Assembly (NCBI GenBank): GCA_030686995.1
Contig: CM060685.1
Location: 128,861,823 to 128,925,822 of the forward strand
Direction: 5' to 3'
Length of the DNA: 64,000 bases
Source: Artemisia argyi
Lineage: Eukaryota; Streptophyta; Magnoliopsida; Asterales; Asteraceae
Shown piece by piece: positions 34,094-47,681 of this stretch. Each line of letters begins with the position of its first letter. Position 1 is the first letter of the stretch. The notes beneath the pieces were generated by a model. That model made no database searches and had not been told where the DNA came from. It saw only the letters and a list, made by a program, of their open reading frames with translations. The translations under genes were made by a program, and so were the position numbers.

Positions 34094-36587
34094 TCAATTC
34101 TTGAGACCAGGGTAGGTAGGTTGATTTTGCATCTGCTGAAACATTGCAGCCATTCGACTATAAGCTTCCATCGTCATTGGCTGAAAGCATAGACAATATT
34201 GATCAATTAATTAATACATAATTTGCATGCAAACTTGCAACACAAGAAACTAAGAAACTATTCATATAAAAAATTTGTTTGGCTAATAATTAACCTGTGA
34301 TTGGCATGCAAGAAATGCAGCCATTGGATCATTATGGTTCGGAACTTGATCGCTTGTGGTGTTCATGTCCCATGAAGCCATCGTCGGCTGCATAAAGTTG
34401 GAGGGGTGGAAGACTGCGGGCATCCCAGGGATGTTGGGGCGATTACCGCTGATGGAATTCAAGTCCATGACTCCTGGCATCCCCATTCCCATCCCCATAC
34501 CCATTCCCAAACCCATGGGGTTCATCATGGCCATTTGAAATTGTTGTTGCTGCATAGCTAATGGCATCATCATAGGTGACATGTTCATTCTATTAATCAT
34601 ATTAATTTGTCCTTGTAATTGTTTGAGGTATTCGATCACTTCATCAAGCATCGAGGCTTTGTCTGTCTGAAAAGTAGATATAATATAACCTTTTTTATGC
34701 TCGCCCAAACATAAAAATGCATATCTGAACATAAAAGTAGTAACAAAATACTATCACGTCCAACTATCAAGTCTAGTTTTATATATACCTTATTAGCATT
34801 TGGAACGAGTTTTTGTAACGTTTTCATCTTCTGATTGATCTTGTCTCTTCGTTTCTACATATTTGATTCATCAACACTATGTTTGGTTAAAGAACATCAT
34901 TTAATTGATAAAACAAGTCCTATTAGAGCTATTTGACCCTCAAAATTCATATAAAAAATGTACCCGCTCAGATTGATTATGGACTGCAGCCGCTCTACTT
35001 CTCTTAGTTGAGATAGACGATTTTCCTTTTCCTTTCTTCTTTTCATCCACTTCATTCTTCTAAATAACCAATTATATCAGATAATTAACTAATCAAACAA
35101 AAGCAAACGATATACATGTACATATTGTTATAGCATGCAAATATTTAGTCACAGAATTAGAGTCTACAAATCTCTTATAATAAGACTTGAGTATGAACTT
35201 TTTGCTACAAATATATTTTTTATTTCTATACGAAAATGCAAAACTTAATGGTATACCTGAGGTCTACTATGACAAGCAGAATCATGTTCGTCAGGAGATG
35301 TCGATTTAGCGGACTGTTGTTTACCGGAAACAGTATTATCCGGAGAGCCCGTGGAAGTAGAGGTGAACCCTTTCAGACCCAATTCCCTCTCACATGTTTC
35401 AACAGTCAGCTGTCGGCTACTTTCCATTCCAAAAGTCGCACTGCCACTCCCACTGTGGTCCCTGCAACTGCTCCACTCATGTGTGGCTGCGCCACCTTGG
35501 GCCGTCATGTGGTCCCCATACCAAGACTGGTCACCATTACATGACCCCACGCGTGTAGAACAATTTGTTGGGGCACCATTTGTGCCAGACATTAGCGCGT
35601 GGGGTTGTGTATTAGAGCTGGGGACCAGCGCGTCCATTGTCACTGTGCCGGACGCACTAATAGTACCAGCTGTGACACCAGAACTGTGATAGTGGTCCAG
35701 CCATGGAACAAGGTCGTCGGAGTAAACATTGATATGAGATTTTTGTTTTGGTTGGAGGGTGGCTTGGTTGACAATGGCTTCCAGAGTCTCGGCCGAGTGT
35801 GGCTTGTCCCAAGTGTATTTGGTGAGATTAGCGGTGTTCGCATGGGGTTTGTTAACCACACGTGGTGGTCCTAAACCGTGCATGGCCAGTTGTCCGTTTT
35901 TCCATGTTAATTCCGCTACTTCATAATCTAGTCTGCAAGAACAAGAGTTAAATAACAGTGATAAAGAAAACTACCAAAATTCATTATATAGCCAAAGAGA
36001 ATTATGTCTATGACCGAAACCATATCGTTCGTTTTTAGTGTTTGCTCTTATTGAAAGTTACGAAAAATACTTTTAAACTGAGATTCTTTGGTTGAAAAGT
36101 GCTTAATTACATTATAAAAAAACGATCATTAAGATGATATGGTATTATTAGTGATCTCTAACAAAAAGTAAAGAATAAAAAGTCTAAACTACACTGGAGT
36201 ATATAATTAAATCATAGCATGCATGTGAATTTAATTGTAGTTAAGAATTTAAATCTCTTATTTTAAATTCACATGTAATATATGTTTCGAATCACCGTAA
36301 CACAAAAAGGAGTCTCATCAAATTGATATCTTACAAAGGAAAAAAAAAAAAAAATAATAACTTACGATAACTCAAAAACGATAAATGCATATATATACGT
36401 ACATATCCATATTACTGATACAGAAGGTCAGGTGCAAGAGAAATATAACTACGTACGTTGGAACATCAAGAGTAGAGGAAATGGAATTGGAAGGAGCACG
36501 TAAGGAGACTTTGTTTCGAGCAGGGTTCGAATTATTGTGAGAGTTATTCTCATGATCAACATCCCAGCTCGGTACACACTGACTCAT
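34094..36587 (-). CDS. UNE10: UNE10/PIF8-like bHLH transcription factor
   Basis: Six exons on the minus strand: 36587-36457, 35932-35257, 35059-34964, 34854-34789, 34666-34295 and 34180-34094. All have GT..AG borders and matching phase, giving 475 residues. The protein opens MSQCVPSWDVD. A phytochrome-B-binding (APB) motif follows at residues 45-60, with EL at 51-52 and GQ at 57-58. The bHLH domain spans about 290-341, with H296, E300 and R304 in the spacing that contacts G-boxes, then MLDEVIEYLKQLQ. A Met/Gln-rich tail includes an MG repeat at 374-386. PIF-type factors bind G-box DNA in the nucleus, and phytochrome controls their stability or activity. The N-terminus, APB motif and tail place it with UNE10/PIF8. 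It is somewhat longer than the roughly 400-residue Arabidopsis proteins and appears intact. A copia element sits just past its stop codon. Confidence 0.93.
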
Positions 36588-37202
36588 ACTTCAAAATTTG
36601 TGTAGTTCAAACCAACAATGCAAAGAGAGTTGGACAATACTAAATGTATTAGGTTTAGAATATGTGGTGCATGTATCATATGGAATAAGAAATGGTAACA
36701 GCTGCCTTTTGGCTGTAGGTGCTACATATATGGACTAGGACTACTTGGGGTCACACTTGAGAGCAAATTGCTTTACAACTTACTGCATTTATTATTGGGT
36801 TAGAAGTTATGATAAGAACAATGTCAGAAAGAGAAACATAAGGACCACCAATTATTTATTATTATTGCACAACATATTCGAAAACAATCATCCAAAACTA
36901 AAAGTAGAACATACGTACAGTTCCATATTTACGAATATATTCGGATATGTTAATGTAGGATAGCGATATGCTAAAGTTACTACTATTAAATAATTATACT
37001 TAATAATATAATATGTCATGTATACGCTATGCATACAAAAGGCCAACCTGAAAATATATAAATTTCTATTATATTTTAACTCATCATGAGCAAGATCTTG
37101 TCCTCTATTACAATTGGTGTTTTGAGTTTGTTTCTGATCATATTTGATAATTGGTCGTGCAATAATTGGCACTACCAGGCTTTAATGGTGATCGAAGGAT
37201 AT
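36588..37202. other. Upstream region of the UNE10/PIF8 gene
   Basis: AT-rich, with no coding frame. The transcription start and promoter of the minus-strand gene should lie in its first few hundred bases. No regulatory element was identified with confidence. Confidence 0.4.
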
Positions 37203-37495
37203 GCTGATGAGGGATGAGTTGCCAAGTAAGTAACTTGTGTAAACACAAATGGAAATACTACGTTAAGTGAACCGCAGGGGTTTGGCCCTACGAACCACCT
37301 CCGACTTGAGAGTAATTAAGTGTATTGAGATAATAATGAGTGTGTAAGCTGATGAGGGATGAGTTGCCAAGCCGTAAGTAACTTGTGTCAACACAAATGA
37401 AAACACTACGTTAAGTGAACCGCAGGGGTTTGGCCCTGCGAATCACCTCCAGCTTGAGAGTAATTAAGTGTATTGAGATAATAATGAGTGTGTAA
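37203..37495 (+). repeat. Tandem duplication of about 146 bp
   Basis: Two adjacent copies, 37203-37347 and 37348-37495, each running from GCTGATGAGGGATGAG to GAGTGTGTAA. The second is 3 bp longer. Both contain GTGAACCGCAGGGGTTTGGC. It looks like part of an old LTR element leader. Confidence 0.9.
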
Positions 37496-38104
37496 GTGAT
37501 GTGCTAGATTGTGTGCAAGTTTTAAATTTATAAACACGATTTACCGAATCTATTTACAACACATACGAGCAAATGAACTCTTCCGTTGATAGTAGGATAT
37601 GGATGGTAAGCCGGGATCGTTCGCATGGATTTGTGTGAATTGGAAAGTAAGTTAAGAAAACTAATCAATAGTATACCAATGGTATTCGGATATAAGCAAT
37701 AATAATGATGATAAAGATTTAAGTGATTAAAACTACATTTGCTTAGATTAGTTTGCTAAATTTGATTTGTATGATTTTGATAACTACTTTTAATATGTTG
37801 GTTATGATAATTAGATGGTGTTCTAATATATTGTTCTTACGATTCAAACCTCTGCCAAGATTTTAGATTATAAAAACAAGCATTAAGTTTAACCAATCAG
37901 TTTAAGACCAATTCAAGTTTCATAAGTTTGATTTGCGGTAGTTTCACAAACATAAACACAAAAACGTTCCTTGTTTAATCAAATTTGTTTAAGAAATGGT
38001 GTATTAAAAGGTAGCCAATCATAGACAAAAATGCTACAATTGATTTATAACAATGACCCTTTCGACCTATGAAATCGTTACTAATCAATCCAATTTGATA
38101 AACA
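37496..38104. other. Old LTR-retrotransposon-type sequence, left of the CACTA element
   Basis: No gene. The block ATGACCCTTTCGACCTATGA at about 38050 recurs at about 42520 on the far side of the CACTA element, followed on both sides by an ACTAATC(A/T)A..TTGATAAAC stretch. The two flanks are therefore parts of one older repeat that the CACTA element split. Confidence 0.5.
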
Positions 38105-40039
38105 CACTACAAGAAAGTTGGTCTGTCAAGACGCCTATAAAGGTCCTAATATAGTACTTAATAGGACTTTTGATTTTATAGGACCAATATAAATGTGTCC
38201 CATATGTGAGGGTTGTAATAGATGTTTAGGACACTTTTAGGCGACCTAAGAAGTGTTATACTTATGAAACCGATTTTGTGGTTCTATAATGTATTTTGAT
38301 ACAACACAATGTTAGTCCTAATAGATTACAACATAGGACTCTCTATAGTGTCACAAAAACATGTGCTTTGATGTTACATCTATGTGCATAATTGAGCATC
38401 CTAAGAAGTAATTTTATTGGACCAAAATTAACATGTTTAATAGGACAAATTAGAGTGTCCTCACAGGAGTCAATTTGTTGTCACATAAAAATTACTCAGC
38501 ACCATATTAGTTTGATCACAAGTGAAAGTGACCATCGTTAAAATGAATTATTGATCAAAGTTATATTATATAACACAAATGAATGAAGAAAACAAATATC
38601 ATTATCATTTAAACAGTCACTATACAAAAGTTTCAAACCTCATTATACAACATATATACAAACATCTGTGTATTGATCAAAGAATGATACAAGTAATAAC
38701 TAAACCAAAATATCACTCTTATAACATAAGATAAATATCATTGATCGCCAAACATGCTAAAAGCTGAACCTCTTTGAAAATATTATTGCTTGATGATCAA
38801 AATCCACCTACGGAATAAGTAAATATACAAGTGTAAGTATTGAGTGTTAGTAAAACAATGGTTTTCTAGGCAACCCCAAGTTAAGAAACATATGCCTTAC
38901 CAAAGTGTATAGGACATGACCAAGGATAATTAGTGAGTTACTCTCACAGGATCGTCAATTGTATCAGTCAATTTGTATGGTCTCGCAAAAAGATGCCGAT
39001 CGTCGTCTATTTGTTTAAAACAAACAAAATATCACCTGAAAAAGAAAGACATATAGTTACACATATAGTTAGACTTGTATAGTCTTCGAGGATACCATTA
39101 CAAAACAAAAATTTGTTTTAAACTCGTCTCAAAATTATGCAACTTTTTGTAAAGCTAGATACTTTGTTCTTGCCAAGGAGTCAAGGACCCCATATAAAAA
39201 CTAAAGTCATTAGGTTCATTGTCAATTAAGATTATTATTCTCATTAAGATAACACTTATGTAATATACAATACCTTACTTCTTGTGCCAATGTACTGAAC
39301 AAACATCATCCCGTTAATTCTTGTTGACCATCTTCCACCAAAGGCTACAAATAAATGCCCACAATATGTTAAAGTTTTTAAAGAAACAGATGAACAACAT
39401 GATGGCTCAAAGAAACGATTAAAGAAGATACTAATGATTCTTCGGTCGTCAATAAAACTACCATTAGAATTACATTACAATTGTTTGCTTTGATTCACCA
39501 TGAAGTCCTTGCAACAAGATGGAACAAACCATAAAAAAACGTTACTCGCTTAATAACACAAATTACACGAATACTACCGTATCGAAACGCAGAGAGACAA
39601 ATTAAACCAAAATCACCTTAATAACACAACCATAAAATTGTTGTATATATTAAAACAATAACTAAATTGCAATCTCAATAGCTATGAAAAAAAAATGTTG
39701 CTCGCTTCCCACCTTCATGCGATCTTAATTAGGGTATAGGGAGAGGGTTAATGACAAGGTAGTCCGATGCGATGCGACTATGCGAGTGGGCAGCGATTGA
39801 GATGTGTTTGACATAAGGATACGTGAGATAAGGGTAACTGGATAAGTAGACGAGACGGTTGAGATGTAGATGGCGAGAAATTAGCGGATCTAACTTTTGG
39901 AGGAGTCTAAATTTAGGAGGGAAAGTGTATGGTAGCGGGAAGTGAATTTTGGGTTGGAGGGAATTATTATTAAAAGTCTAAAAAGTAAAAACAATTGATT
40001 AGTAAATTAAATTAAATTTATTTAAGAAGTGAATCATAG

Positions 40040-40324
40040 CAGGGGTGATCACGGTCCGAAAACTGGACCGGACCGACTAAGACCGGACCGAGACCGACTA
40101 AGACCAAAACATCGGACCGAGGACCGGACCGAATGTATTCGATCGGGTTCGGGTCGGTCCTATCTCGGTTGGTCCTTCAGTCAGTCCGGTCTAAGAAGGC
40201 ATTATTAGTCGATTTGTGTGCCTTGCCCGGACCAGACCGAGACCGAATTCGCCCAAAAACCTAGACCGAGACCGGACCGCTGATCCTTCAGTTCGGTCAG
40301 TCCGGTTTGTTTGCTCAGCCCTAC
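40040..40324. mobile_element. hAT-like MITE with CGGACCGAGACC repeats
   Basis: It starts CAGGGGTGATCACGGTCC and ends TTTGCTCAGCCCTAC. The 7-bp ATCATAG is found on both sides (40033-40039 and 40325-40331). The interior is a run of GGACCGAGACCG-type words that switch to the inverse orientation towards the right. The right border AGCCCTACATCATAGTC is itself duplicated in tandem. It lies inside the CACTA element. Confidence 0.65.
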
Positions 40325-41502
40325 ATCATAGTCAAGCCCTACATCATAGTCATGGAGGGTAAAAATAGAAAGTTTGCTCCCCACTAAATAGTAAATACTA
40401 AAAAGTATAGAAACGGTTTCCACTCTTGAAAAGTGTCCCTTTTAGGGGTGTTAATGAGTCGAGTTTTTAACGATCTACTCGAACTCAAGCTCGAACTCGT
40501 TTAGTGATTTAGCTTGAGCTGAGAATAATAATTTTCAAGCTCAAACAAAATGTAGAGCTCGAATAATTTCGTGGGCCAAGCTTTTAAAACTAATATTTAG
40601 CTTGGATCATTTAAAAGCTCATTTAGTTATTCGAGCTGAACGAGCCAAAAAATCTATTCGAGCTAAATGAGCCGAAGGAGCTAACCGAGCTAAATATCTA
40701 GTTTCAAAATATTTTAATTGAATTTTTTTGTTACTATTAGTATTATAGGTTAAACTTAAAACCAAAAATAACGATAACTTAACCTTTAATCACATTCACA
40801 TTGTTTTCTTTTGTTTCACTCATCCAATATGAGATGTGCAATGAAATCTTTTTATTTTCTTTTTGTATTTATTCAAGCTTACAAGCATTATTTAGACTGT
40901 TAATATACATGAATAATTTAACTTTAATTACTTTAATTATGTATCAAATAAATTGTTAATCACATATATTCATTTAGACTGATAAAGAGAAAAAACTGAT
41001 GAGCATTGATTAACAAACAAAAAAAAATTACAAAACATTTTGTATTAATGAACATTAAAATACTTTTTATGAACATTACTTGATGAACCTAACAAGTTTG
41101 TTGAGATATTCAAGACAACAACTTAGATACTAATAAAAAAACCAATTACAACACTCACATCCACAAATAACACATTCAAACTCGATTTCTTCACAACCAA
41201 ACACTCCAAATCCTACATAGTCAATCGCCAAAACACTCTTATTAACCCTAGCATATGGTTACTCCTCTATCTAAATATTTTGTGATGAACACCAACAAAC
41301 TCTAAAATCGCAAAATTAGGGCATTTTGTGATGCACACTTATTACACTTGTAACCTAGTATTCTTTGATGAATACTTTGTGATCACTTACTTAATGAACA
41401 TTTTTGTGATGAACAATTGCACATGCAAATGGTTTTATTCATCACATTTTTAAACCTTCTCCATCATTCTTAAAAACATCACTGTTTTGACATTTCACAA
41501 AC

Positions 41503-41602
<100 letters not shown>

Positions 41603-42422
41603 AAAAAATCCAAACTGAGGTTTGTCATTGTTTTAAGAGGTTGTTCATTATAATTCAAAAAGAAAATTAAAAACTTTTTCACGATTAATCAAAAAGAAAA
41701 TGATTTTTTCCATAAAAAAACATAATATTTTTTTTTCATAATTTGTTTATACAGTATTTAGTATTAAAGAATAATATGTGACTTTGTACAAATAAAAATT
41801 AAAAAATAAAAAATTGAGACATTTCATCAAACATCTGGTAAGCCGGCATTCCATAATACTTGATCACATTGAAAGATTTTAATATCTAGTAAAGATTTAA
41901 CATAAGAAAATCTTAAAGTTTGGCCATCCTATACAATAATTTATTTCGGCTCCTTTGTAAAATTAAACAATAATCACAATAGATTTATCATAATAGGAAC
42001 TTTTACGAATAAACATTTTTTAAAAATCTAATGTGGTAAGACATATATATCAAGTGTCTTGTCATATTCTCATAAAATAGGACCATACGATATAAGGGTC
42101 CTAAAAACATAATATAATACGACCACTATAGAAGGTGTCCTATTAAGTTTTATTAAAATAGGACCTCGTAAACAAACGTCCTATAAGATAAGTTTATTAG
42201 GACACAAAATTAAAGTGTCCCATTAGGATATATCATAATAAGACCTTAACAAATAAGTGTCCTATAAACTCACTATAATAGGACCTATATATTAAATGTA
42301 TTATTAGTTCGATCATAATAGGACTAAAAAACTAACGCGTTCTAACAAGTTATTAATTAGGACGCCCGATTGTAAAGAGTCCTATTGAAAGGTCCTATAA
42401 GCCCCATTTTGTTGTAGTGACA

Positions 42423-44339
42423 ATAGCATTCTTATTACAATCAAAATCAAATTTCTTTCTTATACCAAGAATAAAAACAATCATTTATAGACAAATAATT
42501 ATGACTAGTTGAATGACAATGACCCTTTCGACCTATGAAACCACCATCAACTAATCTAACTTGATAAACAAATGTCACTATGAAACATAAGCATAATTGG
42601 ATATTAGAACTAGCTTGAAATTGAATTAAAATATGTTATCACAATCATAAGCAATTCATCATGTTACAAACATCATCTAAGCAATTGCACAAAGGCACTA
42701 GCCACTCATGCTATATAAAGGCATAAACTCAAAATTTTGAATATTAGAAAACATTAATAAAAGTCCTACAATGATTGAAATAAGATTACAAATGATGTAG
42801 TAATGTTGCTTCAAGTATTTGGGTTGACTTCTTGATGTTTTGACCTCTAAATGTTGACTTCTTGGACTTTTAAAGTTTCCCGGTATTCTAAGGACGAATT
42901 TGAGAGCTTTGAGAGAGTTGTTTAAGCCTTTGAAGATTAGTAGATAGTTGATTGAGAATGGGATGATGAAAACACTTCACAAATGGCTCTATTTGTACTC
43001 CTAACAATGCCCAGGGTTATTAATGCCCTTACTTGGCCAACAAGCAACCTATAATGGCCTAGAAACAGTTTGGAAGGACCTAGAATCGAATGGTGCTAGC
43101 TTGGAGTCTTAATAACGAAGTTTAAGCAGACCACAACGACCCATCCGAAAGGTATAATGATAGGTCGATCGGCTGGTCTTCGTCACTTCCTTCCAACCAA
43201 ATCGGCTGCATGCTCCAGCCAATCGGTCTTCAGCAGGTAATCTTTTTGTATTTTCCGTTTTGGTTTTCTGATAGCTTGTCTCATGTTCGTAGCTCTTTGT
43301 TCTTCATCCAAACTTGATATTTTCACTATCTTGGACCTTTGAAACATTAAATCGTTGATCTTGGAGTGCTTCTCTTTGGATCTTGAGGCGGGAATCTTTG
43401 TACGATCATGAATCTTCCTTTATTCATAATTTCTTCCTTATTTCCTGTACTTGGCTACATATGACATACACACTTTGACACAATTAAGTAACAAAAGCTT
43501 ATAAATATAACCAAATAATATACACAAAAGTACGGATAACGCTACTAAAAATATACATAATTTTAACGTTATTAGTAAGTATGCGAAGTAAGTATTCATA
43601 CCTGAGTGCTATGCCCATCTATTTATAGGTGATAGGATAGGCATAAGCATGTATCTCACATGAATCGGTGAACATGGGGGAGTCCCGCTTTTAGGGGACT
43701 ACAGGGGATTATGTACCGCGATCTCTATCTTGGCAAGAAAGCTTTGAAAGAGACTTCGAATATGGGTTTGACTTAGTCAGAGTTACCCTCTTTGCTAGTC
43801 TTATCGAAGGGCACACCTCGAGGGGCATTGTGCTTCAGTTGCCGAATTCCCATTCCGGTAACTATCGTAAAGATAGTTTTACGTCATGAGAACCTATTTG
43901 AAGGCTCATATATGTTTAGTGGGAGTAGATCCCTGTGAGGTTGGAGGAGTGGCCTCCGAGCCAATTTGGAGGGCACGTCATCAATCGTACTTTCTTACAT
44001 AATGATCGCGGTTACATATATAGTCCTCATTCGATAATTATTTCAAACAGGTTTGTTAAGTTGAAAAATAGAACATCTATGTTCTTAAATTATATTAAAT
44101 TTTAGAGTTCTAAATGTGAATTAACAAGGATTTCATCATGCGTTTCACTGTAGACCTAAACCGTACATTTTTGTCTCCGAAAGATGGTGGTACCACGGTT
44201 ACAAAACCATACACTTTCTTAACTAAGGATAAAGTTCTCATTTAGAGGTCCTGATTAAATAAAATTTTAAGCAACACTAGCAACCTATAGCTACATTACA
44301 TATAATATAGGATAGATTTTGTATCAACTAAATTGCATA
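42423..44339. other. Old LTR-type sequences, no gene
   Basis: From 42423 to about 43560 this continues the element split by the CACTA transposon. From about 43590 to 44060 a GC-richer block (TCCCGCTTTTAGGGGACTAC, ATTTATAGGTGATAGGATAG) resembles another LTR. Ends and target duplications could not be placed. No coding sequence recognised. Confidence 0.4.
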
Positions 44340-45536
44340 CCAATAATAGTTTTCGGAGGTGTGTGCTTCTAATGTTAGGGCTGGTACCCAAGCTACTAAA
44401 CATGTGGAGCCGATTCCATATGTAGAAGAGTCTGGCCCAACATTTGAGGTTCAAGATCAACCTTTTGGTGGTGGTTTTGCTAAACAACAATGTACATTTG
44501 CTGCTCGTAATAGTTCTAAAAAACATGGTATGAGTGATGAGACTATATAAAAGGAGGCAAATTCAAACAAGCCTAATGTAAGTCCCTTAAGTAATGCAAA
44601 TAAAATAAATCCTTAAGTCTTCGAATAAGGCAAACTTTCAAAAAATTAAGGATAATAGCTTATGATGCTGGATTACCTATTGAATCGGTTTATGAAGTCA
44701 ATGAGAGATTGAAAATTCTCTGTATGGATACTTCATAGGTAAAAGGCTTGCTTTTCCTATTGTTGACTGGTTTGTACGTAATAATTAGCAGAATTATGGT
44801 ATTGATAAAGTAACAATGAATGCAAATGGTTTTTTCTTCTTTAAATTCTCGTCCACTCAAGCAGCAGAAGTGGTTCTACATGATGGTCCATGGATGCTTC
44901 ATGGAATCCGAATTTTTCTTAACAAGTGGTCGCCCGAGATAAACCTGTTGAAAGAGGACATGTCACGTGTTCTAGTTTGGGTAAAGTTTCATGACGTTCA
45001 CCTGGTTGCGTGCACTTCAGATGGATTGAGTTTGATTGCTTCAAAAATTGGTACTCCTATGTTACTTGACTCGTATACTAATGATTTTTTTAGAATCATG
45101 GGTTAGGAGTAGCTATGCTAGAGCTTTGATTGAAATTAATGCATTTAATGAGTTGCGAGATAATCTTGTGTTGGCTGTTCCTAAACTTAATGGTAGTGGA
45201 TATACGATAGAAACTATCTGTATTGAATATGAATAGGAACCCCCTAGATGTAGTTCATGTTTGCTATATGAACCTCTTTTTGATGAGTGCCCTAAAGCTA
45301 TACCTAAACGTGTAGTTAATGTGGTTGGAAAGGGCAAAGGTCCGACTTCGGGTGCTACTAAGGAGGTGTCGAATGATGGATTTACTACTATCAAGCGAAA
45401 AGGATCTCATTATAAGCAGGTTTTTGGGGTATCTAATAACAAGAGAGTGGAGTATATACAGGTTGTTAAACAACAATCTACTAAGAAGGCATCAAGCCTA
45501 AATGGTAACACCAACTTGGCCTCTACTTCTAAATAG
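44340..45536 (+). pseudogene. LINE ORF1-like protein (DUF4283 plus zinc knuckle), decayed
   Basis: The plus strand shows VEPIPYVEESGPTFEVQDQP near 44410. Then 44816-45106 carries MNANGFFFFKFSSTQAAEVV, VLHDGPWMLHGIRIFLNKWS and SRVLVWVKFHDVHLVACTSD, a DUF4283-like domain. A run of T at 45085-45091 shifts the frame, after which ESWVRSSYARALIEINAFNE continues. After a stop a knuckle-like PPRCSSCLLYEPLFDECPKA and a basic tail follow. This architecture is that of plant L1-type LINE ORF1 (RNA-binding) proteins. Several stops (at 44548, 45234 and 45534) show it is dead. No reverse transcriptase follows. Confidence 0.75.
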
Positions 45537-46380
45537 CCTATGAAGGTTAGTAATGTGTTAATTACTTCGAATACTTTTTGCTGCACTTAATGAGATATAT
45601 GATAGTACCATGGATAATGTTAAGTCAAGTGGCGATACTAATTCACCTATTGTTGAAGCAAGTGCAACTATTGATTCATTTAGTAGTCCAAGCACTACAT
45701 CTCTCATTGATAAGATTAATAATTAAGAAAGTCAGATTATTGAGGGGAAGCTTGTGCTTTCGGGTGCTGATAGGAAGCCGCTTCCTATGTAAAAGGAGGC
45801 TAGTATGGGTCGTAGTTCTAGCATGGGTCATGATTTGGGTATAAGAAGTGATGGGAAAAAGACTGATAATCCGGATTTTATGGATAAAGATTTTTGGAAT
45901 TTGTAAAGTGATGATGATGATGATGATGATGATGTTTTTGAGGTTGAAAATGAAACTTCTAGTTTTATGACGAACGATGGTCCCAAGAGTGGTGGTGGAG
46001 CTGGTTAGAAGAGCTTATATGAGAGATAAAAGGAGGATATCCATGATCAAAGCCCGTATGATGATGAAGATCATGATGATTGTGGTTTGACTAGTGCATA
46101 ATGAGAGTATGCTAATGCGCATGACATTCATCTTCAAGGTCAAATTAGATATAGGTTTCTTTCTTGTTATGCATAAGTATGGCATGTCATTCTTATGATA
46201 AGATAGGTTTTATTCTCTGTAGGAGTGTTTGTTTAGCCTTATTGGAATGATTTGTGGACTCACCCTCAACCGTTGTACTTAACTATTTTTTTGGAGTAAT
46301 ATATTTTACCGGGGAAACCCTTTACCAAAAAAATGTTGCATAGACTACATCGTCTGACGTCTTTTTTGGAGATGAACAAA
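45537..46380 (+). other. Probable ORF1 tail and 3' part of the LINE
   Basis: An acidic, Ser/Gly-rich frame broken by stops continues to about 46100, with a (GAT)n microsatellite at 45908-45934. Then comes non-coding sequence that may be the LINE 3' region joined after loss of ORF2. No second ORF is present. Confidence 0.4.
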
Positions 46381-47274
46381 TACGTCATCAAAGGTGGAAA
46401 AAGTCATCACTAAAGGTGTAGAAAACTATGTGGGGGGGGGGGGTTGAGTAGTTTTACCAATTAAAATCTCTTACTAAAACTATTAGAGAGACTTATGTCA
46501 ATCTAGTTTTGACGTGTTGGATATTGATAGATTAAATCATATATCTAAGCTACGAGATATCGATAGAGAAACACAACCACAACAAAAGTATTTATAGTGG
46601 TCCGGCTACAAGGACACCTTCCTTGCCCTACTCCACTCCCCAAGTCACCTACTCAAGAGTTCGTAATCACTATACAACACCAACTCCTTTCAAATGGCGG
46701 AGAAGCCATCACAACGTAGCTTACACTTTATCTGGTACAAAGCTAGATGCCGGGTCTTTTACACAAGATAGACCAAACCTTCATTGTCTACACTTTATCC
46801 TGTACAAGGCTAGATACCTGGTCCTTAGCACGGCAAACCAAACCAACACACCCAATACAACTCGACTAAAGGATCCAATGTCCTTTTACACCTATCGACT
46901 TAACACATCTACACCACCTTTTGAGAATAAAGAAAGAACAAGAATCACTTCTGTGATCTTGGAAGAGAAGAATCCAAGCAACTCATCACACGAGCTTGCA
47001 TGTCTTTGAAAGGTTGTGTTCTCGCCTTGTGGAATGAACTTAGAGAAACACAAAGAGAAACTACATAGAAAGATCCTTGTATCTGAGGTTAGAGAGTTTA
47101 GAGTATATAGTAAACTTTAAAAGGGGTGAGGGATAAAAGAGAAATGACTCACTATTTATAGGAAAAATTGCCTACTGTTCACCCGGTTCCACCGGTTCCT
47201 TCCCTAGAGGGATCCGACTAGTGTAAACTCAGAGATCCGGCAAACTGGGTACACCAACCCGGATTTTGATTTAC

Positions 47275-47505
47275 AAACCGGGTCATGGGTTATGGGTTAT
47301 GATCCTTGGATAGATGATGTCATGCCTGATGTCAAAGACATCTTGGGTCATGGGTCATGGACTTTGGGTTATGGGTTATGGACTTTGGGTCATGGGTTTG
47401 ACCCATTATGGATGTCATGAATGATGTCATGTAATGGGTCATGGGTTATGGATCGAAGCTCCATGGGTTATGGGTTATGGACTTGGTTTTGGGTCATGGA
47501 TAGTT
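47275..47505. repeat. GGGTTATG/GGGTCATG minisatellite in LTR B
   Basis: About 15 copies of GGGT(T/C)ATG, often as GGGTTATGGACTTT, mixed with ATGATGTCATG words. No coding content. Possibly a regulatory or simply unstable tract of the LTR. Confidence 0.75.
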
Positions 47506-47620
47506 CAAGTGCTTACTAGCTTTTATTTAACATGTATTTTATAAAATGTAAGTAACAAATGTTACTAAAGTGTTTTTACAAAATAGTTTTGGTTTCATGT
47601 AAACTACTTAACTAAACATG

Positions 47621-47624
<4 letters not shown>

Positions 47625-47678
<54 letters not shown>
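47625..47678. repeat. (TA)n microsatellite in LTR B
   Basis: About 54 bases of TA in the inner third of the LTR. Confidence 0.95.

Positions 47679-47681
<3 letters not shown>

Noticed and set aside
35236..35874. Plus-strand frames opposite the UNE10/PIF8 gene
   Set aside because: They are antisense shadows of the large second exon.
40443..40460. TAGGGGTGTTAATGAGTC, the same start as the hAT element at 18852
   Set aside because: No ACACCCCTA end or 8-bp duplication was found downstream; at most a truncated copy.
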